From Thalassococcus_A lentus (GTDB lineage: Bacteria > Pseudomonadota > Alphaproteobacteria > Rhodobacterales > Rhodobacteraceae): DNA of 64,000 nucleotides. The number at the start of each line of letters is the position of its first letter. The stretch's first letter is position 1. Under the pieces are notes generated by a model. The model had not been told where the DNA came from. It worked only from the letters and a program-made list of their open reading frames with translations, and did not search any database. Shown piece after piece: positions 50,977-59,580 of the stretch. The translations under genes were made by a program, and so were the position numbers. The stretch spans positions 868,001 through 932,000 of the forward strand of contig NZ_JAQIOY010000001.1 in the NCBI RefSeq assembly GCF_028023555.1, in the 5' to 3' direction.

Positions 50977-51923
50977 GACTTGCAGATCATGTGCGCATTT
51001 TAGGGCGTGGTCCGGGCAGATCGCGGTCCCTGACGCAGGACGAAGCCGCCGAAGCCATGGGGCACATGCTGCGTCCTGACACCGCGCCCGAGGCTGTGGG
51101 GGCGCTGCTGATGTTGCTCCGTATGAAAGGGGAAACCGCCGAGGAAATCGCAGGTTTTGCGGCCAAAGCCCGCGCCCCGTTTGATGATTTGCCACGTGTG
51201 GATCTGGATTGGCCCAGTTACGCTGCTGGCCGGACGCGTGGCACGCCGTGGTTTTTGATGTCTGCAAAACTGGTCGCGCAATCCGGCACGCGGGTGTTGT
51301 TGCACGGTTGGAATGGTGCGGATGACAAAGTGCGCCGGGGGCTTGAAGACTTGGAAATCGGGTCGGCTTCCAATGCCGACGAAGCGGCCAGTTTGCTTGA
51401 TCGTGATGGCATCGCCTATCTGCCTTTGGAAACGTTGCACCCAAGCCTGTTCAGGCTGTTGGGTTTGCGGTCTGTTTTGGGTTTGCGATCCTGTATCAAC
51501 ACCGTTTGCCGGATGTTGAACCCCGCTGACGCGGGCGCCAGCGTGCAAGGCGTGTTTCATCCGTCTTACCGCCTGTTGCAGGCAGACGCAGCGCAAAGGT
51601 TGGGCTGGAACAGTCTGAGCGTCATCAAAGGCGGCGGGGGTGAATTTGAAGTGAACCCCAGCAAGGACATCGCGGTGTTCGGGCTGCGCCGGGGACAGAT
51701 GTGGGACCGCACGCAAGAGGCCCGTTGGGCCGCACCGCGACGTTTGGCGCGAGCTGACCCCATGCGCCTGTCCGGTTTCAAGACGCTGGACGACTTGCCC
51801 GGTTTTGAGCGCTCAATCGTCGTGGGAACCGCTGCTCTTGCGATGGAGACGGCTGGTAGCGGTATTGGTTCGGACCATTCTGAAAACAGCTTTGCGCGCC
51901 GCCATGAAACGCACGCCGCCTAA
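50973..51923 (+). CDS. TrpD2/YbiB-like anthranilate phosphoribosyltransferase-family protein
   Basis: Protein of 316 residues with the glycosyltransferase family 3 fold: helical N-terminal domain (about 1-70, RSLTQDEAAEAMGHMLRP, AVGALLMLLRMKGETAEEIA) and an alpha/beta C-terminal domain (GLRSCINTVCRMLNPADA, VFHPSYRLLQADAAQRLG). The phosphoribosyl-binding glycine motif of true TrpD is not evident (GRTRGTPWFLMSA in its place), so tryptophan synthesis is unlikely. YbiB-type relatives bind nucleic acid without known enzymatic activity. It lies between nasA and cysG with a 4-nt overlap, so it is made together with nitrate assimilation proteins; its function there is unknown. Confidence 0.75.
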   Translation: MRLADHVRILGRGPGRSRSLTQDEAAEAMGHMLRPDTAPEAVGALLMLLRMKGETAEEIAGFAAKARAPFDDLPRVDLDWPSYAAGRTRGTPWFLMSAKLVAQSGTRVLLHGWNGADDKVRRGLEDLEIGSASNADEAASLLDRDGIAYLPLETLHPSLFRLLGLRSVLGLRSCINTVCRMLNPADAGASVQGVFHPSYRLLQADAAQRLGWNSLSVIKGGGGEFEVNPSKDIAVFGLRRGQMWDRTQEARWAAPRRLARADPMRLSGFKTLDDLPGFERSIVVGTAALAMETAGSGIGSDHSENSFARRHETHAA

Positions 51924-51935
51924 GAGGACATTGAT

Positions 51936-53345
51936 ATGAAATCCTTCCCCATGTTCCTGAGAACCACAGGTCGGTGTGTCGTAATTGTTGGCGGGGGTGA
52001 GCAAGCTGCGCAAAAAACGCGATTGTTGCTAAAGACAGACGCAGAACTGGTTCTGATCGCTCCGGAACTGGAAAGTGAGCTGCAGGACATCGTGGCCAGC
52101 GGTCGCGCCTCGCATCGGACTGATCTGTCCGTAGAGTTGTTTGAAACGGCCGCCATGGCCTTTGTTGGCACCGGTTGCCCGGGTCTAGACGCCGCTGTGC
52201 ACGGACTGGCCAAGGCCGCCCGTTGCCCGGTGAATGTCGTGGATCAACCTGATCTTTGCGACATGACGACCCCTGCTATCGTTGATCGTGATCCCATCGT
52301 GGTTGCGATTGGCAGCGAGGGAACATCCCCTGTGCTGACACGTGACATCAAAACCAGATTGGAACAGATGTTGCCGCAAAACCTCGGAGGGCTTGCCGCC
52401 TTGGCCGGAGGACTGCGGCGCAGTGTCGAACAAAGTGTTCCGCGGGCCAAGCGGCGGGCATTCTGGGCATGGGTTTTCAAGGGAAGCCCGCGTGCGATCT
52501 GGTCACAGGGTAAGGAGCGCGAAGCCGCAAGAGCCATCAAGCGGGCGATCGCGGCAGCTGGGGCGCCACATGGCAGTGACAAAGGGCAGATTTCATTGGT
52601 CGGGGCCGGGCCCGGGGCAAAGGATTTGCTGACGTTGCGGGCGGTTGAGCGCCTGCAGGAAGCGGATGTGATTTTCTACGACAGGCTGGTTGATCAGGAA
52701 ATTTTGGAGCTGGCCCGCCGTGACGCTGAACGTGTTTTCGTTGGCAAACATGTTGGCGCAAATGCGTGGCCACAGGACAAGATCAATCGCGTGATCGTGG
52801 CAGAGGCCCTGAAAGGTCGGCGTGTGGTGCGTTTGAAATCTGGCGATCCCGGAATCTTTGGGCGCGCGACAGAAGAGCTCGACGCGGCACGGGATGCCGG
52901 CATCTCAACCGAAATGGTACCTGGAGTGACGGCGGCATGTGCAGCGGGTGCTGCGCTTGGACGGAGCCTGACCGAACGGGAGGTGGCAAACACCCTGGTT
53001 ATTGCGACTGGGACGGGATGCGCCAAGGATCCGGAACCTGACGCAACCCGCCTATCCGGTCCGGGTACGACGACGGCGCTTTATATGGCTGTTCGTCAGG
53101 CCGGGCGCTTGGCGGCGATCTGGATGGGACAGGGGCTGCCACCGGAATCGCTGGTCATGGTCGCAGTCGATGTCAGCAAGCCATCGGCGCGGTATCTGGA
53201 AACGACAATCTCTGCGCTGGAACGAACATTGCAACAGCACAAGATTTCCGGCTGCGCGGTATTGTTGGTGACATGGCCAAACCGGGCCGCGCCATCCGCC
53301 ATGAACGCGTTTGACGGGTTTCCTGCAGCCATACCTGCCGAATAG
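51936..53345 (+). CDS. cysG: CysG-type sirohaem synthase
   Basis: Multifunctional enzyme of 469 residues that makes sirohaem for NirB. The N-terminal third (about 1-150) is precorrin-2 dehydrogenase/ferrochelatase: VIVGGGEQAAQKTRLLLKTD, VNVVDQPDLCDMTTPAIVDR and GTSPVLTRDIKTRLE. The C-terminal part (about 218-455) is uroporphyrinogen-III methyltransferase: ISLVGAGPGAKDLLTLRAVE, FYDRLVDQEIL, RLKSGDPGIFGRATEEL and MVPGVTAACAAGAALGRSLT. Some residues differ from the common forms (SGDPG for GGDPF), but the SAM-binding plan is intact. It is the last gene of the nitrate operon. Confidence 0.93.
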   Translation: MKSFPMFLRTTGRCVVIVGGGEQAAQKTRLLLKTDAELVLIAPELESELQDIVASGRASHRTDLSVELFETAAMAFVGTGCPGLDAAVHGLAKAARCPVNVVDQPDLCDMTTPAIVDRDPIVVAIGSEGTSPVLTRDIKTRLEQMLPQNLGGLAALAGGLRRSVEQSVPRAKRRAFWAWVFKGSPRAIWSQGKEREAARAIKRAIAAAGAPHGSDKGQISLVGAGPGAKDLLTLRAVERLQEADVIFYDRLVDQEILELARRDAERVFVGKHVGANAWPQDKINRVIVAEALKGRRVVRLKSGDPGIFGRATEELDAARDAGISTEMVPGVTAACAAGAALGRSLTEREVANTLVIATGTGCAKDPEPDATRLSGPGTTTALYMAVRQAGRLAAIWMGQGLPPESLVMVAVDVSKPSARYLETTISALERTLQQHKISGCAVLLVTWPNRAAPSAMNAFDGFPAAIPAE

Positions 53346-53462
53346 TACCTGCAAAATAGCGTGTTGTTCCCTCAAAATCGGTGAACCATCAAATCGTGGA
53401 TTTGACGCTTTGCCGTGTTTTGATGTACTAAAGAATTAATAGACCTGCCAGAGGATTGAACG

Positions 53463-53858
53463 TTGGCGCGAAGACGAACCGAAATGCTCACAGATGTTGA
53501 GCTGGAACTCATGATTGCTCTTTGGAAAATCAAATCCGGGACAGTCAGGGATGTCATGGCGGCTTTGTCGAACGACACGCAAAGAGCCTACACATCCATC
53601 GCGACAATGATGAAAATCCTAGAAGAAAAAGGCTATGCAAAATCGGAGCGACGGGAGCGGACGCTGTACTATGCCCCCGCGATGCAAAAGAGCGACTACG
53701 AGGGCCGCTCGTTGAAAAACTTGTCGAATTCATTGTTTGGAGGAACGCCAACCGCGCTCGTTGCGCGATTGGTGGATGACGGTGAACTGACAGACGAGAT
53801 GATCCAAGAGATCAGGCAGATCATCGAAACGAGGATCAAGAAAGATGACAGCACATGA
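53463..53858 (+). CDS. BlaI/MecI/CopY-family repressor
   Basis: Winged-helix repressor of 131 residues. The DNA-binding domain (about 8-80) has LTDVELELMIALWKIKSG, TVRDVMAAL, and AYTSIATMMKILEEKGYAKS; the C-terminal helical part (about 85-131) forms the dimer and carries the proteolysis-sensitive region in BlaI proteins. A TTG start is likely because GAGG lies 8 bases upstream; ATG 53484 is the alternative. It overlaps the membrane peptidase gene by 14 bases, the standard BlaI-BlaR1 arrangement. No beta-lactamase or penicillin-binding protein gene is in the window, so its target is unknown. Confidence 0.88.
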   Translation: MARRRTEMLTDVELELMIALWKIKSGTVRDVMAALSNDTQRAYTSIATMMKILEEKGYAKSERRERTLYYAPAMQKSDYEGRSLKNLSNSLFGGTPTALVARLVDDGELTDEMIQEIRQIIETRIKKDDST

Positions 53859-54957
53859 CATCGTAGGGGGGGTGGTCTGGGGCCAGATAATGGTCCTGAT
53901 GGCCGCGTTGGTTTTTGCTGTATTTGAACTGTGTTACGCACTGACGGGTGCGCGACGATACTTTCAGACCCGACGTCGCGTCGGCCAGTCCGTGTGCGCA
54001 AGCGTGCTGCTGCTGCCTTTGATCATGCCTGTTGTCATGGCGACCCCCTATGCCGAGACGATGAACGCAACGGATGCGGTCGTGTCTCAGTACCTCAAGG
54101 GAAACATTTCGATTTCAGCAATGGAGATGAACCGGATCGTTGAGTTCCGGTCCAGCTGGGTCTCTGACATTGCATCAGGCGCCAGCTTCATGGGCCAAGC
54201 GATCCTGATTGCGTTTTTGATGGCCGCGGCTGGACGCGCTGTCTATCTGCTCGTCAATTTTCTGCGCATTCGGCGGTCGCTGAAAGGCGGGCGGGTCATT
54301 CGCTCGACCAAGGGACTCTCGGTTGTGGTGTCACGCGACATCAGCGTTCCGTTTTCCACGCGCGGTCTGTTCCGGCACTATGTTGTGTTGCCTCAGGCCA
54401 TGATGGCCGATCGGTCTGCGATCTCAATGGCGCTTGGGCATGAACTGCAGCACATCCGTCAAGGTGACGTAACTGCCGAAGTGTTGATTGCGCTGGCATC
54501 GCCTCTTTACGTGCTAAATCCGGGCTATTGGTACCTGTCCAGCCGCATTCGCAAATTGGGCGAGCTTGCGTGTGACCGGGCTTATCTTGCGCGGAATTTG
54601 CAGGACGCTCACAGCTATTCGCTTCGACTGCTGAATACTGCGCGCTTCGCGGCAAAGGCCAAACGACAACCCTCGGCTTTTGGCGTTGCACTAACAGGCC
54701 GGTCGCTGCCGTGGCGTGGCCGCAGGTCGATGTTGAAGTCGCGCATTCTTGAGATCGCCAAGGACGTCGATCAGCCGCTGGAAGAAACGCGTTGGGTTGG
54801 GTTCGCGCTGTCGGTTGCGCTGAGTATCGCGATTGTTGGGGCCGCCACGTCACTGTCCAAGCCCGGTGATTGGAGCCACGAGCGGATCATGCTGTCGACC
54901 GTGGTCAATCTGGAGCGGATCGATCAGCTGAATTCTCTTGCACAACGCAGTTGGTAA
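53845..54957 (+). CDS. M56-family membrane metallopeptidase (BlaR1-like, no sensor domain)
   Basis: Integral membrane protease of 370 residues, cognate to the upstream repressor. Three or four membrane helices surround a cytoplasmic peptidase domain with the zinc motif HELQH at residues 199-203 (His199, Glu200, His203) and a likely third ligand in GELACDRAYL. A last helix (about 315-335, FALSVALSIAIVGAATSL) is followed by only some 35 residues, so the penicillin-binding sensor domain that brings BlaR1 to about 600 residues is absent. It should cleave the BlaI-like repressor on receiving an unknown envelope signal. Confidence 0.86.
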   Translation: MTAHDIVGGVVWGQIMVLMAALVFAVFELCYALTGARRYFQTRRRVGQSVCASVLLLPLIMPVVMATPYAETMNATDAVVSQYLKGNISISAMEMNRIVEFRSSWVSDIASGASFMGQAILIAFLMAAAGRAVYLLVNFLRIRRSLKGGRVIRSTKGLSVVVSRDISVPFSTRGLFRHYVVLPQAMMADRSAISMALGHELQHIRQGDVTAEVLIALASPLYVLNPGYWYLSSRIRKLGELACDRAYLARNLQDAHSYSLRLLNTARFAAKAKRQPSAFGVALTGRSLPWRGRRSMLKSRILEIAKDVDQPLEETRWVGFALSVALSIAIVGAATSLSKPGDWSHERIMLSTVVNLERIDQLNSLAQRSW

Positions 54958-54972
54958 GCTTTGACCGCGGCG

Positions 54973-55338
54973 ATGAAGCCGATCTCATTCATCGCGACCG
55001 ACGCGCCCGCTGCGACAAAGAGCTTCTACAAGGATATTCTTGGCCTCGAATTGGTTGCTGAAAACCAGTTTGCCTTGGTGTTTTTGGATGCCGAACACAT
55101 GTTGCGTATCCAGATCGTGCCTTCGCTGAAAGGTGCGGAGCATACCGTTTATGGATGGCAAGTTGAGGACATCGACAAGACGGTCGCGGACTTGGCCGCA
55201 AAAGGGGTCATGTTTGAGACGTTCGCCCATCTCGTTCAAAACGAAGTGGGCGTTTGGCAGACACCGGATGGCAGTCAGGTCGCGTGGTTTCGGGATCCGG
55301 CGGGCAATGTTCTATCCGTGTCTCAATTTGCCGATTGA
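54973..55338 (+). CDS. VOC-superfamily (glyoxalase/bleomycin-resistance fold) protein
   Basis: Small protein of 121 residues with one VOC module pair: ISFIATDAPAATKSFYKDIL at the N-terminus, VYGWQVEDIDKTVADLAAKG in the middle and VWQTPDGSQVAWFRDPAGN with SVSQF at the end. Metal-ligand candidates are the Glu in DAEHMLRIQ and His in ETFAHL. VOC proteins include glyoxalases, dioxygenases and drug-binding resistance proteins; this one cannot be assigned. It starts 15 bases after the M56 peptidase gene and may belong to the BlaI regulon. Confidence 0.8.
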   Translation: MKPISFIATDAPAATKSFYKDILGLELVAENQFALVFLDAEHMLRIQIVPSLKGAEHTVYGWQVEDIDKTVADLAAKGVMFETFAHLVQNEVGVWQTPDGSQVAWFRDPAGNVLSVSQFAD

Positions 55339-55382
55339 CCCCTAAAGGGCAACGTCACAGCAGCGACATTGCCGAGCAGGCT

Positions 55383-55661
55383 TTACACCTTCCAGAAACA
55401 CAGGATGCCCCAGCCAATCGCAATGGCGAGCGGTGACCAAAGCGGCATGCCGACCAATCCGAGCCAGGCAAGAAAGATAAACGCGGTTCCGAGACATGTC
55501 AGAAACAGTCTGTCCCCTCGCGTGGTTGTCAGACCCAATATGCCTTTTCGCTCAGCACCGCCCGGGTACTTGATTTCAAGAACGGTGAGAACTGCCATGG
55601 CCGAGAAGAGGCCCACGAAGATCAGCGCTGTCGGCAGCGTCCATGCCATCCAACTCAACAT
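55383..55661 (-). CDS. DUF2160 small membrane protein of the glycerol transporter operon
   Basis: Membrane protein of 92 residues with three hydrophobic segments: MAWTLPTALIFVGLFSAMAV, FLTCLGTAFIFLAWLGLVGM and WSPLAIAIGWGILCFW. A conserved EIKYPGGAERKGILGLTTTR loop links the first two. Proteins of this family accompany GlpSTPQV-type glycerol importers, but their role is unknown. The start was placed at the ATG two bases before the end of glpQ, with GGGAGAG upstream; a longer frame reaches into glpQ. It is the last gene of the operon. Confidence 0.8.
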   Translation of the reverse strand: MLSWMAWTLPTALIFVGLFSAMAVLTVLEIKYPGGAERKGILGLTTTRGDRLFLTCLGTAFIFLAWLGLVGMPLWSPLAIAIGWGILCFWKV

Positions 55662-55662
55662 A

Positions 55663-56460
55663 TCAAACTCTCCCCATCGCAAAGCCCTTGGCGATGTAAT
55701 TTCTAACAAAGTAGATCACGATCGCGCCGGGAATGATTGTCAGTGTTCCAGCTGCAGCGAGGAGCCCCAGCTCATAGCCTGCTGACGATGCGGTCTTGGT
55801 CATCGTTGCGGCAATCGGTTTTGCCTCAACGGCCGTCAGGGTCTTGGCCAAAAGCAGTTCCACCCAGGAAAACATGAAGCAGAAGAACGCGGCGACGCCT
55901 ACACCGGCCTTGATCGTCGGAATGAAGATCGAGACGAAGAAGCGCGGGAAGGAATAGCCGTCCACATAGGCTGTTTCATCCAGTTCCTTGGGCACGCCGC
56001 CCATAAAGCCTTCGAGGATCCAGACAGCGAGCGGAATGTTGAACAGGCAATGCGCGAGAGCGACGGCAAGATGTGTGTCAAAAATCCCAACCGCAGAATA
56101 GAGCTGAAAGAAGGGTAGGGCAAAGACCGCGGCAGGCGCCATGCGGTTCGTCAAAAGCCAAAAGAACAGCTGTTTGTCACCAAGGAACCGATAGCGGCTG
56201 AATGCATAGGCAGCGGGCAGTGCAACAGCGACTGAGATAACGGTGTTCAGGGACACGTAGATGATCGAGTTGATGTAGCCCCAGTACCACGTCGGATCCG
56301 TAAAGATCGTCTTGTAGGCATCTAAGGTGAAGGTCTGCGGGAATAGTGAAAAGCCCGCGAGGATTTCATTGGTGGTTTTGAAGCTCATCGCGACCAGCCA
56401 GTAGATCGGCAGCATCAGGAAGAGGATATAGACCAGCGGTACTATGAATCGGAGTTTCAT
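55663..56460 (-). CDS. glpQ: Glycerol ABC transporter permease, GlpQ-like
   Basis: Permease of 265 residues with six helices, of the carbohydrate-uptake (MalG) type. The N-terminus is a membrane helix (FIVPLVYILFLMLPIYWLVA) and the ATPase-contact EAA loop is ELDETAYVDGYSFPRFFVSI. It pairs with GlpP to form the channel for glycerol taken from the binding protein GlpV. Glycerol assignment rests on the whole operon's likeness to Rhizobium glpSTPQV, as I recall it. The gene is 11 bases downstream of glpP. Confidence 0.87.
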   Translation of the reverse strand: MKLRFIVPLVYILFLMLPIYWLVAMSFKTTNEILAGFSLFPQTFTLDAYKTIFTDPTWYWGYINSIIYVSLNTVISVAVALPAAYAFSRYRFLGDKQLFFWLLTNRMAPAAVFALPFFQLYSAVGIFDTHLAVALAHCLFNIPLAVWILEGFMGGVPKELDETAYVDGYSFPRFFVSIFIPTIKAGVGVAAFFCFMFSWVELLLAKTLTAVEAKPIAATMTKTASSAGYELGLLAAAGTLTIIPGAIVIYFVRNYIAKGFAMGRV

Positions 56461-56471
56461 CGGTCTTTCCG

Positions 56472-57335
56472 TTAGTTGAGATCATCTTTGGTCATCAGCG
56501 TGTAGAACAGCCAAGACACGAAGAGCGTGATTGCGAAATAGATCAGGGACATCGCCGCTGCAGGACCAAGATCAAACTGACCCAGAGCGATTTTGACGAG
56601 ATCGATCGACAAGAGCGTGGTTGAGTTGCCAGGTCCGCCGCCAGTCAGCACGAAAGGTTCGGTATAGATGTTAAAGCTGTCCATGAACCGCAGAAGGATT
56701 GCGATGGTCAGGACGTTCTTCATCTTTGGCAACTGGATGTAGCGAAAGACGCTCCAATTGCTGGCGCCGTCGATTTTGGCTGCCTGATAGTAGGCGTCCG
56801 GAATGGAAACCAGTCCGGCGTAGGACAGCAAAACAACCAATGACGTCCAGTGCCAGACATCCATAGTGATGATGGTCACCCATGCAGCCAGTGGGTTCTG
56901 GGTCATGTCGTAGTCGATGCCGAGCGTGTGGTTCACAAAGTACCCAAGCAGGCCAATGTCAGGCAGGGCAAAGATGTTCCACATCGCGCCAACGACGTTC
57001 CAGGGGATCAACATCGGCAGTGCCATAAGAACCAGACAGACCGGGACCCACGGCCCGCTTCGGGGCATAGAAAGAGCAATCGCTATGCCCAAAGGCACTT
57101 CGATGGCGAGGATCAGGCCCGTGAACAGAAACTGGCGTCCCAGCGCCGCGTGAAAGCGTTCTGAGCGCAGGATCTGTTCGAACCATGTCAGGCCTTCCCA
57201 AAAGAACTGGTTGTTCCCAAAGGTTTCCTGCACCGAATAGTTCACAACCGTCATCATCGGGATCAGCGCGTTGAACGCAACAAGGATGAGAACCGGAAGC
57301 ACAAAGAACCATGCTTTTTGATTTTCAGTCTTCAT
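56472..57335 (-). CDS. glpP: Glycerol ABC transporter permease, GlpP-like
   Basis: Permease of 287 residues of the MalF type with six helices. The first helix is WFFVLPVLILVAFNALIPMM, and the EAA loop is SIPDAYYQAAKIDGASNWSV, followed by RYIQLPKMKNVL. FVLTGGGPGNSTTLLSIDLV is a strongly conserved segment of sugar permeases. It overlaps the ATPase gene glpT by 4 nt and forms the transport pore with GlpQ. Confidence 0.87.
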   Translation of the reverse strand: MKTENQKAWFFVLPVLILVAFNALIPMMTVVNYSVQETFGNNQFFWEGLTWFEQILRSERFHAALGRQFLFTGLILAIEVPLGIAIALSMPRSGPWVPVCLVLMALPMLIPWNVVGAMWNIFALPDIGLLGYFVNHTLGIDYDMTQNPLAAWVTIITMDVWHWTSLVVLLSYAGLVSIPDAYYQAAKIDGASNWSVFRYIQLPKMKNVLTIAILLRFMDSFNIYTEPFVLTGGGPGNSTTLLSIDLVKIALGQFDLGPAAAMSLIYFAITLFVSWLFYTLMTKDDLN

Positions 57336-58408
57336 GATGCCGCTCCTGTGGCAATCCAGCCGTTTGCGTAAACGCGCGTTTGCGCGGGCTTGAACTGAAG
57401 ATGTACGGTTTCACCCTGCAAGGGGGCTGGCCCGTTCATGATGGCAGCGATCTTGTGATCTCCCGCCATTGCTTCGACGACCAGATGTCGGCCCACGTCT
57501 GCAACTTTGCGAACCTGAGCCGCGATGCCCGTGTCCCCCAGCGAGACAAATTCCGGCCTAATGCCAATTTCAATCCGGCCCGAAGCCGCGGAATCGACCG
57601 CGCCTTCCAGTGTGACGTTTTGGCCTTGGAAAAACGCGCCGCCTTCGCGGAGTTCGGCTGGCAGTACGTTCATGCCCGGTGATCCAATGAAGTGGCCGAC
57701 AAAGGTATGTGCCGGACGCTCAAACAATTCTACCGGGGTTCCAATCTGAACAACTTCGCCATCCTGCATGACCACAACCTGATCGGCAAAGGTCAGGGCT
57801 TCGGTCTGGTCATGGGTGACGTAGATCATTGTCGCTTTGACCCGCTGATGAAGTTCTTTGAGTTTTGAGCGCAGTTTCCATTTCAAATGCGGGTCAATGA
57901 CGGTCAGTGGTTCGTCAAACATGACCACATTGACGTCGTCGCGGACCAACCCACGACCCATTGAGATTTTTTGCTTGTTGTCCGGTGACAATCCAGAAGC
58001 GCGCCGATCAAGCATATCCGTCACTTCGAGCATTTCAGCGATGGCCTGTACGCGGGTCGCAATCGTGCTTTCATCGACCCCGCGATTTCTAAGCGGGAAT
58101 GAAAGGTTTTGGCGCACCGTCATCGTGTCGTAGATTACGGGAAACTGGAAAACCTGCGCGATGTTCCGTTGATCCGGTGAAAGATGGGTGACGTCCCGGC
58201 CATCGAATTTGACCTTGCCGATGGATGGAACCAGCAAGCCTGAAATGATGTTCAGCAAAGTGGACTTGCCACAGCCGGATGGGCCCAGCAGGGCGTAGGC
58301 CCCTCCGTCTTCCCAATCGACGTCGATTTCCTTTAGCGCATAGTCTTGTGGCCCTTTCGGGCTCGGCATGTAGCTATGCTTCATTTTTTCGAGTGTGATC
58401 TTAGCCAT
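57332..58408 (-). CDS. glpT: Glycerol ABC transporter ATPase, GlpT-like
   Basis: ATPase of 358 residues with a C-terminal TOBE regulatory domain (about 240-350). Walker A is GPSGCGKST, Walker B VVMFDEPLTVID, and the switch histidine is His199 (VTHDQTEAL). The signature is degenerate: LSPDN at residues 140-144 where LSGGQ is expected. The partner GlpS has the opposite pattern, so the two form a heterodimer with one canonical and one degenerate ATP site. It powers glycerol import. Confidence 0.88.
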   Translation of the reverse strand: MAKITLEKMKHSYMPSPKGPQDYALKEIDVDWEDGGAYALLGPSGCGKSTLLNIISGLLVPSIGKVKFDGRDVTHLSPDQRNIAQVFQFPVIYDTMTVRQNLSFPLRNRGVDESTIATRVQAIAEMLEVTDMLDRRASGLSPDNKQKISMGRGLVRDDVNVVMFDEPLTVIDPHLKWKLRSKLKELHQRVKATMIYVTHDQTEALTFADQVVVMQDGEVVQIGTPVELFERPAHTFVGHFIGSPGMNVLPAELREGGAFFQGQNVTLEGAVDSAASGRIEIGIRPEFVSLGDTGIAAQVRKVADVGRHLVVEAMAGDHKIAAIMNGPAPLQGETVHLQFKPAQTRVYANGWIATGAAS

Positions 58409-58418
58409 CTAGCCCACC

Positions 58419-59480
58419 TCAGGCGACGCGGCTGCCGTCCGGTGCAAAAAACAAGCACGCGTCGGCATCCATATAAAAAGTGTGGGTTTCCCCGATTTCG
58501 TAGGGGTGGGTTCCGTGTGACAGAGACACCCAGCCCAGCCCGTTCATGTCGAAATGCGCCGAGCTTTCGGAACCGCTCAACTCTGTTACGCCAATTTTCC
58601 CGGACAGTGGCACCGTGGCACGTTCCGTCGGTGTAGGTAGAATGTGGTTGGGACGGATCGCAACGATGTAGTCCCCGTCCTGCAAGCCTGCGGCATCGCC
58701 GGACACGTTCCAGCGAACATCTCCCATCGTCAGCATGTCGCCCGTCTTTTGAACTGCGGCGTGATTGATGGGAGGGTCTGAAAATACCATGGCAGCCGTC
58801 AGTGTTTCCGGCGCGCGATAGATTTCAGCGGTCGGACCGTACTGGGCCACGCTGCCATCCATCATCAGGGCTGTTTTCCCACCCAGCAACAGGGCTTCTT
58901 CCGGTTCGGATGTGGCATAAACCACCACTGCGCCGCGTCCTGCGAACAGTTCTGGTAGCAGCTCGCGCAACTCTTCGCGCAGCTTGTAATCCAGATTGGC
59001 CAGCGGTTCGTCCAGGAACACGGCCTGGCTGTCTTTTGCAATTGCACGCGCCAGTGCACAGCGTTGTTGCTGTCCGCCCGACAATTCATGCGGTCGCCTT
59101 TTCAACATTGGCGACAGCTGCAGAATGTCCGCGGCTTCCTGAACGCGGGCTTCGATTTCTGATTTGGCCATACCCGCAACACGCAAAGGAGATGCGATGT
59201 TTTCAAAGACGGTCATGTGCGGATAATTGACGAAAAACTGGTGAACGAGACTGATCCGCCGTTTCTGAGTGCTCAGGCTGGTGACATCAACGCCATCCAT
59301 CTCGACCGTCCCGCTGGCGATTGGATCCAATCCAGCCATCATTTTGATCAATGAGGTTTTGCCTGCGCCGGTCTCGCCCAGCAGAACGTTGAATTGCCCG
59401 GTTTCCAAGGTCAGACTGGTTGGCTTGATATGGGTCTCGCCCTGAACCACCTTGGTTATGTCTTTTAAAACGAGTGCCAT
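58419..59480 (-). CDS. glpS: Glycerol ABC transporter ATPase, GlpS-like
   Basis: ATPase of 353 residues with a C-terminal TOBE domain. Walker A is GETGAGKTS, the signature LSGGQQQR (residues 133-140) is canonical, and Walker B is VFLDEPLANLD. The switch-histidine position is Ser191 (YATSEPEEA), so the usual catalytic histidine is missing. It complements GlpT, which keeps the histidine but lacks the signature. It follows the binding-protein gene glpV after a 100-bp gap that holds a hairpin. Confidence 0.88.
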   Translation of the reverse strand: MALVLKDITKVVQGETHIKPTSLTLETGQFNVLLGETGAGKTSLIKMMAGLDPIASGTVEMDGVDVTSLSTQKRRISLVHQFFVNYPHMTVFENIASPLRVAGMAKSEIEARVQEAADILQLSPMLKRRPHELSGGQQQRCALARAIAKDSQAVFLDEPLANLDYKLREELRELLPELFAGRGAVVVYATSEPEEALLLGGKTALMMDGSVAQYGPTAEIYRAPETLTAAMVFSDPPINHAAVQKTGDMLTMGDVRWNVSGDAAGLQDGDYIVAIRPNHILPTPTERATVPLSGKIGVTELSGSESSAHFDMNGLGWVSLSHGTHPYEIGETHTFYMDADACLFFAPDGSRVA

Positions 59481-59525
59481 ACTCAGCTTTCTTTCGTATC
59501 GCGAGGGTGTGGGGCGCGGATGGCC

Positions 59526-59545
59526 GGGGCCCTTATCTGGGCCCC
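59526..59545 (-). terminator. GC hairpin between glpV and glpS
   Basis: GGGGCCC (59526-59532) and GGGCCCC (59539-59545) pair around a 6-nt loop, and GGC/GCC can extend the stem past a mismatch. It lies just after the binding-protein gene and has no T run on the minus strand. It probably lowers read-through or stabilises the glpV message. Confidence 0.6.
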
Positions 59546-59580
59546 AGCCTTTTGGTTGGTTCTAAGAAACGTTTGGACGC

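Noticed and set aside
53421..53450. Possible BlaI operator in TGATGTACTAAAGAATTAATAG
   Set aside because: Only three outer bases on each side are symmetrical; too weak to call without other sites to compare.
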